Shown here one piece after another: positions 16,658 through 25,517 of a DNA stretch of 64,000 bases. The DNA comes from Methyloligella halotolerans (GTDB lineage Bacteria; Pseudomonadota; Alphaproteobacteria; Rhizobiales; Methyloligellaceae). The notes below the pieces were generated by a model, which saw only the letters and a list, made by a program, of their open reading frames with translations, had not been told where the DNA came from and did not search any database. Within the stretch, counting starts at the first letter, position 1; every line of letters starts with the position of its first letter. The translations under genes and the position numbers were made by a program. The stretch is taken from assembly GCF_001708935.1 (NCBI RefSeq), contig NZ_MASI01000005.1, positions 124,001 through 188,000 on the forward strand, in the 5' to 3' direction.

Positions 16658-17560
16658 CTATCCGGCAGCGGCCACCGCGGCCGCCCGCTGGGGCTGCACC
16701 AGGTTGATATAATCTTCCATCAGCGTCTTGGTGATGTCGCCGACCTCGAACCGGTATTCGCCGATCTCCGAAACGGGCGTCACCTCCGCAGCCGTACCGG
16801 TAATGAAACACTCGCTGAAATCCGCGAGTTCCTCCGGCTTGATATGCCGCTCGATCACCTCGTAACCGCGCTTCTTGGCGAGATCGATGACCGTCCGCCG
16901 CGTGATGCCGTCCAGGAAGCAATCCGGGTTCGGCGTATGGAGGACGCCGTCCTTGATCAGGAAGATGTTCGCGCCCGTGCCCTCGGCGACGTATCCGCGC
17001 CAATCGAGCATCAGCGCATCGGCATAGCCTTCCCGCTCAGCCCCGTGTTTCTCGATCGTGCAGATCATATAAAGCCCGGCCGCCTTGCTGCGCACGGGCG
17101 CCGTCGCGGGATCGGGCCGGCGATATTTGGCGAACTTCATCCGGATCCCCTTCAGCCGGGCCGCCGGATCGAAATAGGACCCCCACTCCCAGGCAGCGAT
17201 GGCCAGATGGATCGAGTTGTTCTGGGCCGAAACGCCCATCTGCTCCGAGCCGCGCCAGGCGATGGGACGGACATAGCCGTTGATCAGACCGTTGGCCTCG
17301 CAGACCTCGCGGCAAGCCGCATCGATCTCCTCGACGCTGTAGGGCACCTGAAAATCCAGGATCTCGGCCGATTTATGCAGCCGCTCGCTATGCTCGGTCA
17401 GCTTGAAGATCTCGCCGTCATACAGGCGCTCGCCCTCGAAGACCGCACTGCCGTAATGCAGGGCATGGCTGAGAACATGCAGCTTCGCATCCGCCCACGG
17501 CACCAATTTGCCGTCGAGCCAGATAAACCCATCCCGCTGATCGAAAGGGACCGCCGCCAT
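16658..17560 (-). CDS. ilvE: Branched-chain amino-acid aminotransferase
   Basis: A 300-residue class IV PLP enzyme for the last step of Ile, Leu and Val synthesis. Seen are the N-terminal block LSHALHYGSAVFEGER, the PLP lysine region APVRSKAAGLYM, YVAEGTGANIFLIKDG, LDGITRRTVIDLA and ECFITGTAAEVTPV. The Ala-rich end is variable. ATG 17560. Divergent from the MarR gene, with about 210 bases between the starts that must hold both promoters. Confidence 0.95.
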   Translation of the reverse strand: MAAVPFDQRDGFIWLDGKLVPWADAKLHVLSHALHYGSAVFEGERLYDGEIFKLTEHSERLHKSAEILDFQVPYSVEEIDAACREVCEANGLINGYVRPIAWRGSEQMGVSAQNNSIHLAIAAWEWGSYFDPAARLKGIRMKFAKYRRPDPATAPVRSKAAGLYMICTIEKHGAEREGYADALMLDWRGYVAEGTGANIFLIKDGVLHTPNPDCFLDGITRRTVIDLAKKRGYEVIERHIKPEELADFSECFITGTAAEVTPVSEIGEYRFEVGDITKTLMEDYINLVQPQRAAAVAAAG

Positions 17561-17769
17561 CGCTCATTCCTCCCAACTGCCGGCGGACTGGAAATGGACC
17601 GACCGACCGGAAACAAGTGCCGGCTCACCGGGAACTTGTCGTGTTTTTGAGAACCGGCTCAGCCGCCTTCGGAAGCCTCGAAAAACCGGGCCGTGCCGAT
17701 TGCGTGAGCTGAGCTTGAGGAGTATCAATGGCTCGAAAATAAGTCAACAAGGCTGACATAACTGGTTCC

Positions 17770-18381
17770 GTGACGGAAAACCTCGAACCCCACCAAGACG
17801 ACCGCGACACGCGTTCTGCCCTCACCCCCGAGGAGCAGTCGAAGCTGCTCGGATTCTCCGAGCTGCTGTTCTTCGCCTATCGCGACTTCACCGGCGATCC
17901 GGACGCCATTCTACAAGTCCTGGGCTTCGGCCGCGCCCATCACCGGGTGCTCCATTTCGTGACCCGCCAGCCCGGCCTGCGTGTCGCCGATCTGCTGGAG
18001 CTCCTCAAGATCACCAAGCAGAGCCTCGGGCGGGTGCTGCGGCAGCTCGTAGACACAGGATATATCCGGCAGGAAGCCGGCAGCCAGGACCGGCGCGAGC
18101 GGCGCTTGTTCCCGACCGAGTCGGGCGAGGATCTCGCCCGCCGCCTGTCCGCCCCCCAGCTTGTGCGCTTCGCCAATGCCCTCGAGGCGGCGGGACCGAA
18201 AGCGGAAATCGTGGTAATGCGTTTTCTGGAAGCCATGGCCAATGCCGAAGATCGGCCTCAAATGGCCGAGATGGTCTCCAACGAAGTGAATACGCTGAAA
18301 TCGTCCGCACGCCCCGGCAGGAAGCGACGGGACGACGGGACGCCGTCCGATCTCAAGGCTTCTCGCGAGCGCGCCGGCTGA
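17770..18381 (+). CDS. MarR-family regulator (PetP-like)
   Basis: A 203-residue winged-helix regulator. The DNA-binding part is about residues 50-115 (VADLLELLKITKQSLGRVLR as recognition region, then DRRERRLFPTESGE for the wing). It starts at GTG 17770. In Rhodobacter capsulatus a MarR-like gene, petP, precedes the OmpR-type petR and the pair is needed for normal growth and cytochrome synthesis; here an OmpR-type gene follows 73 bases later, so PetP/PetR is my best guess. A small imperfect repeat GTCAACAAGGCTGAC at 17743-17757 could be an operator. The Lys/Arg-rich C-terminal tail is variable. Confidence 0.85.
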   Translation: MTENLEPHQDDRDTRSALTPEEQSKLLGFSELLFFAYRDFTGDPDAILQVLGFGRAHHRVLHFVTRQPGLRVADLLELLKITKQSLGRVLRQLVDTGYIRQEAGSQDRRERRLFPTESGEDLARRLSAPQLVRFANALEAAGPKAEIVVMRFLEAMANAEDRPQMAEMVSNEVNTLKSSARPGRKRRDDGTPSDLKASRERAG

Positions 18382-18454
18382 CCGCCGGAGTCCGCGAGCA
18401 GCGACGCATCGGTGTCGGGCGGCCGGTTTCAGACTGCAGGACCGAGTGGACCCC

Positions 18455-19162
18455 ATGGCGAGAGCGCCGAAATCGCCGACCAAATGTCCGGAAGACAACG
18501 CCGCTCACATCCTGGTGGTCGATGACGACAGCCGGATCCGCGATCTGCTCGCCCGCTATCTCGTCGAGAATGGCTACCGGGTCTCCACCGCGGTCGATGC
18601 GGAATCCGCCCGGGCCACATTGCGTGGTCTCGCCTTCGACCTCCTGATCCTCGACGTCATGATGCCCCAGGAGAGCGGCCTCGATCTTGCCCGCGATCTC
18701 AAGAGCCGGTCCAACATTCCCATCCTCATGCTGACGGCGCGTGCCGAGGTGGACGACCGCATCGAAGGCCTGGAGACCGGCGCCGACGATTACCTGACCA
18801 AGCCTTTCGAGCCCCGCGAACTTCTGCTGCGCGTCGGCAACATCCTGAAGCGCGGTGATACGGGTGGCGGCGGCATCGTCCGCCTCGGCGAGTTCACCTT
18901 CCATATCCATAGGGGTGAGCTGAAGCACGGCGACGAGACTGTCCGCCTCACCGAGCGAGAGCGCGATCTGCTGCGGTATTTCGCCCAGCGCGGTGGTATG
19001 CCCGTATCCCGTCACGAGCTCGCTAAGGATGCCGGCACCGGCGGGGAGCGCGCCGTCGACGTTCAGATCAACCGCCTGCGCCGCAAGCTGGAGAAAGACC
19101 CCGCAAATCCGGTCTATCTGCAGACCGTCCGCGGCACAGGCTACGTGCTCTATCCGGAATGA
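18455..19162 (+). CDS. OmpR/PhoB-type response regulator (PetR-like)
   Basis: A 235-residue two-domain regulator. Receiver domain about residues 17-130 with the acidic pocket VVDDD, phospho-acceptor Asp67 in LLILDVMMP and Lys in YLTKPFEPRE. The winged-helix effector domain is about 140-235 (LTERERDLLRYF, VQINRLRRKLEKD, VRGTGYVL). ATG 18455 is preferred; GTG 18446 is in frame. The stop overlaps the start of the kinase gene by four bases, so the two are co-translated partners. Context with the MarR gene resembles petP-petR. Confidence 0.93.
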   Translation: MARAPKSPTKCPEDNAAHILVVDDDSRIRDLLARYLVENGYRVSTAVDAESARATLRGLAFDLLILDVMMPQESGLDLARDLKSRSNIPILMLTARAEVDDRIEGLETGADDYLTKPFEPRELLLRVGNILKRGDTGGGGIVRLGEFTFHIHRGELKHGDETVRLTERERDLLRYFAQRGGMPVSRHELAKDAGTGGERAVDVQINRLRRKLEKDPANPVYLQTVRGTGYVLYPE

Positions 19163-20607
19163 TGTCGTTGCTCCCGGACAGCGCCCCTCTTCGTACGCGG
19201 CTTAAACGCTGGCGCTTTCCCTTTCTTCGCCGCCTGGCGAAGCTGTTCCGCATTCCGGCCGTGCGCCGCTTCCGCCTGTCCTTCCGGGAGTGGATGCCCA
19301 AAGGGCTTTATGCGCGCGCTCTGATCATCATCATCGCGCCCATGGTGCTGCTCCAGTCTGTGCTCACCTTTGTCTTCCTGGAGCGCCACTGGCAGATGGT
19401 GACACGCCGTCTGTCTCTCTCGACGGTGCAGAGCATCGCGCTGCTGGTCGACGTCTATCAGTCCTACCCCCAGGACGCGAACAACGAGAAGCTGATCGAC
19501 ATGGCCGAGAAGGATCTCGGTCTGCGCTTGCAGATCGTGCCGGGCGGCGAGCTGCCCCAGGCGCGCTCCAAGCCGTTCTTCGACCTGCTCGACACCACCC
19601 TCTCCGAAGAGTTGGAGTCCCATCTCGGCCTCCCCTTCTGGATCGATACGGTCGGGCGGTCGAAATATGTCGATATCCGCGTGAAGCTCGACGACGCGGT
19701 GATGCATATCCTGGCGCGCCGCAGCCAGACCTATGCCTCGAACTCCCAGATCTTCCTGTTTTGGATGATCGGCACCTCCCTCGTGCTCCTGACCGTCGCG
19801 ATCCTCTTCCTGCGCAATCAGATCCGCCCAGTCGTCCGTCTCTCCGAAGCGGCGGAGAGCTTCGGCAAGGGCCGGCCGGTGCCCGCCGATTTCCGACCCC
19901 GCGGCGCCCGCGAGGTCCGCCAGGCGGCAATCGCCTTCCTGGAGATGCGCAACCGCATCGAACGCCATGTCGAGCAGCGCACCACCATGCTCGCCGGCGT
20001 CAGCCACGATCTGCGCACCATCCTCACCCGGTTCCGCCTCGAGCTCGCCCTGCTGGGAGAGTCGCCGGAGATCGACGCAATGCGCGAGGACGTCGACGAG
20101 ATGCAGGCGATGCTGGAGGATTACCTGGCTTTCGCCAAAGGCGACGCGGGCGAGCGCACGGTTGCCACCGACATTGCCGATCTGCTTCACGACATCGCCA
20201 ACGAGGTAAAGGCGGCGCCGCACTCGAAGAATGTCGAAGACATCTCGGTGGAGATCCGCAATCGCGACCTCACGGTCTCGGTGAAACGCAATGCCTTCAA
20301 GCGGGCCGTCGCCAATCTGGTCAACAACGCCGCCCGCTTCGCCCGCCATATCGTCATCGAGGCGCGCAAGACCGGGGATTCCCTCATCATCAAGGTCGAT
20401 GACGACGGCCCCGGTATTCCGGAGGAAGAGCGCGAGGAAGTCTTCCGGCCGTTCTACAGGCTCGACGATTCCAGGAACCAGGATTCCGGCTCGACCGGAC
20501 TGGGGCTCGCCATTGCCCGCGATATCGCCCGCCTCCACGGCGGCGACATCGTCCTGGATGAATCGCCCATGGGCGGCCTACGCGTCGAGTTCCGGATTCC
20601 TGTCTAG
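19159..20607 (+). CDS. EnvZ-type sensor histidine kinase
   Basis: A 482-residue membrane kinase, partner of the overlapping response regulator. A basic N-terminus is followed by TM1 (about 53-73), a periplasmic domain of about 120 residues, TM2 (about 197-217), a HAMP linker, the dimerisation helix with phospho-acceptor His283 in AGVSHDLRTILTRF, and the ATPase domain with N box (LVNNAARFA), G1 (DDDGPGIP), F box (FRPFYRLD) and G2 (GSTGLGLAIA). All kinase residues are intact. The stimulus is unknown. Confidence 0.95.
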   Translation: MMSLLPDSAPLRTRLKRWRFPFLRRLAKLFRIPAVRRFRLSFREWMPKGLYARALIIIIAPMVLLQSVLTFVFLERHWQMVTRRLSLSTVQSIALLVDVYQSYPQDANNEKLIDMAEKDLGLRLQIVPGGELPQARSKPFFDLLDTTLSEELESHLGLPFWIDTVGRSKYVDIRVKLDDAVMHILARRSQTYASNSQIFLFWMIGTSLVLLTVAILFLRNQIRPVVRLSEAAESFGKGRPVPADFRPRGAREVRQAAIAFLEMRNRIERHVEQRTTMLAGVSHDLRTILTRFRLELALLGESPEIDAMREDVDEMQAMLEDYLAFAKGDAGERTVATDIADLLHDIANEVKAAPHSKNVEDISVEIRNRDLTVSVKRNAFKRAVANLVNNAARFARHIVIEARKTGDSLIIKVDDDGPGIPEEEREEVFRPFYRLDDSRNQDSGSTGLGLAIARDIARLHGGDIVLDESPMGGLRVEFRIPV

Positions 20608-20619
20608 CAGGATGCCGGC

Positions 20620-21327
20620 CTAGTAGCCGTTCGACGCGCCGTTCATGTCGGGCGATGCGCTAGACGGTGGCGGAGGTGGCGGCGCGGCGCTTTCCTCCTC
20701 ATTCCGCTTTTTATCGGGCGCACAGCGGCAGAGCATCTTCGAGACGCACCCGCAAGCCGCCGAGACCCGCGACAGCGCGCGATCGCCATTGGTGAGCTTC
20801 CGGTCGAGCAGCGCCATGGTCTTCTCGTAACCCGGCGACTCGTCCTCCAGCCAATAGCGGAGCACGTAGCCGTAGACCCCGGTAAGACCGGCGACCTTCA
20901 TCCGGCCCACGGGACCGGTGCTCGGGATGCCCGCAGCCTCCATCATCCAGGACTGGGCCGCGAGCGCCGAGGGGAGAAGCTGCCCCGCCTCGCCCGGCCG
21001 TGCGCCGAGATCCTTCACGATCCGGCGCAAACCCGGCCGGAACGGCGCCATGACCTCGAACCGGGTCATGATCGCATCGAGCAGACGGTCCTTGGCCGGC
21101 TGGGTCATGTCCGGCGCGCCCATCTTCTCGAGGACCGCGCCGTCCACCTCGCGCTGGAAGACCCGCAGGATATCGCTCTTGGAATCGAACTCTCTACGAA
21201 GATCGGCCAGGCTCACCCCGGCGCGTTCGGCAATCTGATTGAGTGAGAGCGCGTTCCAGCCCTCGCTTTCGGCCAGCTCCATGGCGGCCCGGACGATCTT
21301 CGTGCGATTGGAGAAATCGTTCAGCAT
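20620..21327 (-). CDS. TetR-like protein with COQ9-like C-terminus and Cys-rich tail
   Basis: A 235-residue protein. An N-terminal TetR helix-turn-helix is clear (RTKIVRAAMELAESEG, LSLNQIAERAGVSLADL). The helical C-terminal part (YVLRYWLEDESPGYEKTMALL) resembles the COQ9/TetR-fold family that binds lipids in ubiquinone synthesis, so it may not be a DNA-binding regulator. The tail has four close cysteines (192, 194, 200, 202: CGCVSKMLCRC) followed by a charged and Pro-rich end (PPPPPP). ATG 21327 has GGGAGG 7 bases upstream. It lies downstream of proC on the same strand, close to ubiK. Confidence 0.75.
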   Translation of the reverse strand: MLNDFSNRTKIVRAAMELAESEGWNALSLNQIAERAGVSLADLRREFDSKSDILRVFQREVDGAVLEKMGAPDMTQPAKDRLLDAIMTRFEVMAPFRPGLRRIVKDLGARPGEAGQLLPSALAAQSWMMEAAGIPSTGPVGRMKVAGLTGVYGYVLRYWLEDESPGYEKTMALLDRKLTNGDRALSRVSAACGCVSKMLCRCAPDKKRNEEESAAPPPPPPSSASPDMNGASNGY

Positions 21328-21442
21328 TGGCAATCCTCCCTTTCGCTAAAGATAGGAAAGCCGAACGCCTCTCGTAAGGCTGCCTCTTCCATTTCTCGGA
21401 AGAGACACCGGCGCGGGCAAACCACGCCAAAACCCTTTTGGT

Positions 21443-22264
21443 CTAGGACGAGAGCTCCGCCGAGCGTTTGGCGGCCTTTTCCATGGCCCGCCGCATCAGT
21501 GCTTCCAGCCCCTCGTCGTCCATCAGCACCTCCAACGCGGCCGCGGTCACCCCCTGGGGCGAGGTGACGTTCTCCCGCAGCTGCCCCGGAGGCAGCGCCG
21601 TCTCGCGCATCAGCGCCCCGGCCCCGGCCACGGTTTCCCGGGCGAGTTCCGCCGCCAGCTCAGGCTGAAGCCCGAGCGAGATGCCCGCCTGAGCCATACA
21701 TTCGGTGAGCAGAAAGACGTAGGCGGGACCGCTGCCGGAGAGAGCGGTGACCGCATCCATGGCGGACTCCTCCTCCAGCCAGAGCACCGTTCCGCCCGCC
21801 TGGAGCAGGAGATCGCAGTGCTGCCGCTGCTCCGACGTCACATTGTCGTTGGCGCACGCGACGATGACGCCCTGGCCGATTGCGGCCGGCGTATTGGGCA
21901 TGGCGCGGATCACCGCCGCCTCCGACGGAAGCTTCGCCTCCAGCCCGGCCAGCGTCTTGCCCGCCGCGATGGAAACCACCACGGTCCCCTCGCCCACAAG
22001 CGGAGCGATATCCGGCAGAACGCCGTCGAGCATCTGGGGCTTCACGGCCAATACGATGATGGCCGGATCGAGAGACCGGTCGGCCTCCGCCACGGCCCGA
22101 ATGCCGAGCCCCTCCAGCCTCGCCGCCATTTCCGGCGATGGCTTCGGGTCTTGTACGTGCAGCAACGAAGGGCTCAGCCCGGCGTCGAGCCATCCGGACA
22201 GCATGGCCCCGCCCATCTTCCCGGCGCCCACGAGGAGCACCGGCCGGGCGAGGTCCAGGCTCAC
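21443..22264 (-). CDS. proC: Pyrroline-5-carboxylate reductase
   Basis: A 273-residue NADPH enzyme for the last step of proline synthesis. Motifs: Rossmann LLVGAGKMGGAM, VKPQMLDGVLPD, RAMPNTPAAIGQG and the family signature ALSGSGPAYVFLL near residue 170. The end LMRRAMEKAAKRS is typical. The start GTG 22264 overlaps the stop of the upstream YbjN gene (GTGA), so the genes are translationally coupled. Confidence 0.97.
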   Translation of the reverse strand: MSLDLARPVLLVGAGKMGGAMLSGWLDAGLSPSLLHVQDPKPSPEMAARLEGLGIRAVAEADRSLDPAIIVLAVKPQMLDGVLPDIAPLVGEGTVVVSIAAGKTLAGLEAKLPSEAAVIRAMPNTPAAIGQGVIVACANDNVTSEQRQHCDLLLQAGGTVLWLEEESAMDAVTALSGSGPAYVFLLTECMAQAGISLGLQPELAAELARETVAGAGALMRETALPPGQLRENVTSPQGVTAAALEVLMDDEGLEALMRRAMEKAAKRSAELSS

Positions 22265-22761
22265 GCGGACCCCTGCACTTCGAGCATGGTCGCCGCCAGC
22301 GCATCCTCAGGCGACTTCCCAGCCCACAACACGAACTGGAATGCCTGATAATACCGCTCGCAAGCGTCCAGCGCCGTGCTCAGCAGAGCCTGACACTGGG
22401 CCGGCTGGGTTTCAGCTCCCGCCAGCAGCAAGCCATGGCGATAGAGCATCATCCCGTCTTCCTTCCAGAAGTCGAAATGGCCGAGCCAAAGCTGCTCGTT
22501 GATCATCGCCATCAGGCGATAGGTCTCCGGAAGCCGGACATGAGACGCCTTGAAGTCGAAAGCGCACGCGAGATGCAAGGACTCAAGATCGTCCCGCCAG
22601 CTGAGGGAGACGTGATAGTCGCACCAAGCGCCCCCGACCGACAGCGTGAGCTCGTCGGATGCGCTTCGTTCGAAGGGCCAATCGTGACTGATGGCGATCT
22701 GCTCCATCACGTCTACGGGATTGGCGAAGTGGTCGAGTTCTGTCTGCAATAGTATAGCCAT
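22261..22761 (-). CDS. YbjN domain-containing protein
   Basis: A 166-residue soluble protein of the YbjN (type III chaperone-like) family. Typical blocks are MEQIAISHDWPFERS, LHLACAFDFKAS, LMAMINEQLWLGHFDFW and the end CERYYQAFQFVLWAGKSPEDAL. YbjN proteins affect motility and stress responses in enterobacteria; the molecular role is unknown. ATG 22761 (MAILLQTELD) is preferred over an upstream frame extension. The stop overlaps proC, a gene pair kept in many alphaproteobacteria. Confidence 0.88.
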   Translation of the reverse strand: MAILLQTELDHFANPVDVMEQIAISHDWPFERSASDELTLSVGGAWCDYHVSLSWRDDLESLHLACAFDFKASHVRLPETYRLMAMINEQLWLGHFDFWKEDGMMLYRHGLLLAGAETQPAQCQALLSTALDACERYYQAFQFVLWAGKSPEDALAATMLEVQGSA

Positions 22762-22956
22762 GCGTGTCCTCTGTGGCCTAGGCAGAGTTCCGCGCACAAA
22801 TGACGCCGCCGCGAATCAGTTGATGAATCAGTTATATATTGCGGATTCCGGGTCCACCACCTGCACCGGCGGCAATAACCGCCGAAAATTGTGGATGGAC
22901 GAAAGAGAGCCCCAAAAACGCCGAAAAATCAGAGTCTGAGGAGCCGGCCAAGCCTG

Positions 22957-23274
22957 TTAAGAACGTTTCTTCCGGGCCGTTTTCCGCACCGGACGGTTGG
23001 TCTCGGGGGCGCCGCCATGCAGGCCGGCGATCACCGCTTCTAGCGCCGTGATGTCGGCCCGAAGCTGGGCGTTCTCTTCGCGGGCCTTCTGGGCCATGGC
23101 TTTCACGGCATCGAACTCGTCGCGCTTAACCACGTCGATCTGCGCCATGACGCGTTCCACCTGTCCGCGGACCGCGTTCTGCATCTCCTTGCGCACCCCT
23201 TGGGCAGCGCCGGCGGCATCCGTCATAAGTTTGCCGATCTCGTCGAAGAAACGGCCGCTCGTCTGGGTCATCAT
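22957..23274 (-). CDS. ubiK: Ubiquinone-biosynthesis accessory factor UbiK (YqiC/BMFP)
   Basis: A 105-residue small helical protein. The N-terminal half is amphipathic and membrane-binding (FFDEIGKLMTDAAGAAQGV), the C-terminal half is a coiled coil (EFDAVKAMAQKAREENAQL) that trimerises, and the tail is basic (RPVRKTARKKRS). UbiK assists aerobic ubiquinone synthesis together with the UbiJ-containing metabolon. ATG 23274 is the first of two adjacent ATGs. Divergent from lgt with about 230 bases between. Confidence 0.85.
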   Translation of the reverse strand: MMTQTSGRFFDEIGKLMTDAAGAAQGVRKEMQNAVRGQVERVMAQIDVVKRDEFDAVKAMAQKAREENAQLRADITALEAVIAGLHGGAPETNRPVRKTARKKRS

Positions 23275-23502
23275 CGAACCTTCATCTTGTCGCGTTAGGG
23301 CGCGTGTGCGCGTACCGGAATTGCCCAAGACTATGGGATGACCCAGACCTGCACGCAAGATAGCGGATCAACACAGATGAGAACTGGAGCTGAGCAAGAC
23401 GGGCGGGGATTGGCCGCGGTTCTTTGCGCGCCTTCCGCTTGACACCTCATCGAGGCCGGTAAAGGGTCCGCCCCACAACACCGGCCGCTAGCGGGACGCC
23501 TA

Positions 23503-24357
23503 ATGCCACTTCTTGTCTTACCCTATCCGGTCATCGATCCGGTGGCTTTCAGCCTCGGACCCGTCGAGGTTCGCTGGTATGGCCTGGCCTATATGGCGGG
23601 CATCCTGCTCGGCTGGCTTTATGGACGCTACCTCGTCTCCCGGCCTGCCCTCTGGAACGGCAAGCCGCCCATGACCGTCGGCCAGGCGGACGACTTCCTG
23701 CTCTGGATCACCCTCGGCATCGTGGTAGGCGGGCGCCTCGGCTTCGTCCTCTTCTATGAGCCCAGCTACTATTGGCAGCACCCGGCTGAGATCCCCGCGA
23801 TGTGGGGCGGCGGCATGGCCTTCCATGGCGGTCTCCTCGGTGTGGTCGTTGCAGTGGCCGTGTTCTCCTGGCGCAAGCACATCAATCCGCTTTCCCTGGG
23901 CGACATCGCCTCCGCGGCGACCCCCTTCGGGCTCCTGTTCGGCCGGATAGCCAATTTCATCAACGGCGAGGTCTACGGCCGCACCACCGATGTGCCGTGG
24001 GCCATGGTCTTCCCGGGCGCGGGCGACGAGCCGCGCCATCCGAGCCAGCTCTATGAGGGCCTGCTGGAAGGAGTCCTGCTCTTCATCATCCTGCGCATCG
24101 CCACCCACCGCTTCGGCGCCCTGAACCGTCCGGGCACCGTCTTCGGGCTCTTCCTCGTCTTCTACGGCATCTTCCGGAGCTCGCTGGAGTTCGTGCGTGA
24201 ACCCCACCCCGATCATCCGCTCGATATCGGATTCCTCACGCCGGGCATCGCCTACTCGATCCCCATGATCGCGATCGGTCTCTGGCTGATTTGGCGCGCC
24301 CACCGGAAAGCGGCCGAGACGAGCGTGGCCGCCAATGAAAGCGCGGATGCCGCCTGA
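23503..24357 (+). CDS. lgt: Prolipoprotein diacylglyceryl transferase
   Basis: A 284-residue inner-membrane enzyme that attaches diacylglycerol from phosphatidylglycerol to the lipobox cysteine. About seven membrane segments, the early VRWYGLAYMAGILLGW block, HGGLLG, and the signature GRIANFINGEVYGR with the essential Arg and Asn, then HPSQLYEG. Ends with a variable Ala/Glu-rich tail. The next gene starts 23 bases before the lgt stop. Confidence 0.97.
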   Translation: MPLLVLPYPVIDPVAFSLGPVEVRWYGLAYMAGILLGWLYGRYLVSRPALWNGKPPMTVGQADDFLLWITLGIVVGGRLGFVLFYEPSYYWQHPAEIPAMWGGGMAFHGGLLGVVVAVAVFSWRKHINPLSLGDIASAATPFGLLFGRIANFINGEVYGRTTDVPWAMVFPGAGDEPRHPSQLYEGLLEGVLLFIILRIATHRFGALNRPGTVFGLFLVFYGIFRSSLEFVREPHPDHPLDIGFLTPGIAYSIPMIAIGLWLIWRAHRKAAETSVAANESADAA

Positions 24358-25498
24358 GCAACAAGCCGGCCCCCTTGCCGTGTCCCTTGCCGATCGCATC
24401 GCGAAGGACGGCCCCCTGACCGTGGCCGCCTATATGGAGGCCTGCCTCACCGATCCGGACGCGGGATATTATGCAACCCGCCAGCCGCTCGGCGCCCACG
24501 GCGATTTCATCACCGCTCCCGAGATCAGTCAGATCTTCGGCGAGCTCATTGGCCTGTGGACCATCGCGACCTGGCAGGCTCTCGGCCAGCCGGAGCGAAT
24601 TACCGTCGTCGAGCTGGGGCCCGGCCGCGGCACCTTGCTCCGGGATGCTCTGCGGAGCTGGCGCAATTTTCCCGACTTCCGCCGCCGCATCGCCCTGGCC
24701 CTCGTGGAGCGCGGCGAAGCCCTGAAATCCCTACAGGCCGAAACCCTGGCGCCGGAAGCGGAACGATCGCCCCCGGTCGGCCTCGCCTGGTATGAAAGCT
24801 TCGAGAACGTTCCGAACGGACCGCTCATCGTCATCGCCAATGAGTTCCTCGACGCGCTTCCCATCCGCCAGTTCGTTCGCCGGGGCGACGCCTGGCATGA
24901 GCGGCTGGTCACCCGCACCGACGGCGGGAAGCTTGCCTTCACCGAAACCGATGCGCCCATCCGCGCCGTCGCCGAGCTCGATCGTTTCGCCGATGCCCGA
25001 GAGGGCGCCATCGCCGAGATCCGACCCGGCGCCGCCGCGCTTGTTTCGGAGCTTGCCGCTCGAGCCGAGACCGGGCCCATTGCCGCGCTCTTCGTCGATT
25101 ACGGGCCGGAAGCCTTCGGCCCCGGCGACACGCTCCAGGCCGTCTCCGCCCACGGCTTTACCGATCCGCTTGCCGATCCCGGCGCGGCCGACCTCACCGC
25201 TCATGTCGATTTCGGGGCGCTCGCGCGCCAAGCCGCAACGGAGGGGTTGTCTGCCTACGGTCCGATGCCGCAAGGTGAGTTCCTGCTGAAGCTCGGACTG
25301 GCCCAGCGCCAAGAGCAACTGATGAAGACGGCAACGCCGGATCAACGATCCATGCTTGCATCGGGTGCCAACCGATTGATCGACCCACAGCAAATGGGGG
25401 TCCTCTTCAAGGCCTTCGTTCTGACGGGCTCCGCGCCCGGCTCGGACCGGGGCGGCCGAACGCGACCGCCTCCCCCACCGTTTACCTCCCAATCATAA
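24335..25498 (+). CDS. MidA/NDUFAF7-family SAM-dependent methyltransferase
   Basis: A 387-residue soluble enzyme. The mitochondrial homologue NDUFAF7 dimethylates an arginine of a complex I subunit, so a role in complex I assembly is plausible. Seen: DPDAGYYATRQPLGAHGDFITA pattern near the start (GYYATRQPLG), ISQIFGELIGLW, SAM motif VVELGPGRGTLLRD, and FDALP-type LDALPIRQFV. The Pro/Arg-rich end differs from the usual end and could hide a further shift. Overlaps lgt; pgeF follows 19 bases later. This lgt-midA-pgeF order is standard in the class. Confidence 0.92.
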   Translation: MKARMPPEQQAGPLAVSLADRIAKDGPLTVAAYMEACLTDPDAGYYATRQPLGAHGDFITAPEISQIFGELIGLWTIATWQALGQPERITVVELGPGRGTLLRDALRSWRNFPDFRRRIALALVERGEALKSLQAETLAPEAERSPPVGLAWYESFENVPNGPLIVIANEFLDALPIRQFVRRGDAWHERLVTRTDGGKLAFTETDAPIRAVAELDRFADAREGAIAEIRPGAAALVSELAARAETGPIAALFVDYGPEAFGPGDTLQAVSAHGFTDPLADPGAADLTAHVDFGALARQAATEGLSAYGPMPQGEFLLKLGLAQRQEQLMKTATPDQRSMLASGANRLIDPQQMGVLFKAFVLTGSAPGSDRGGRTRPPPPPFTSQS

Positions 25499-25517
25499 GC
25501 GCGATTCCAAAAGCAAA

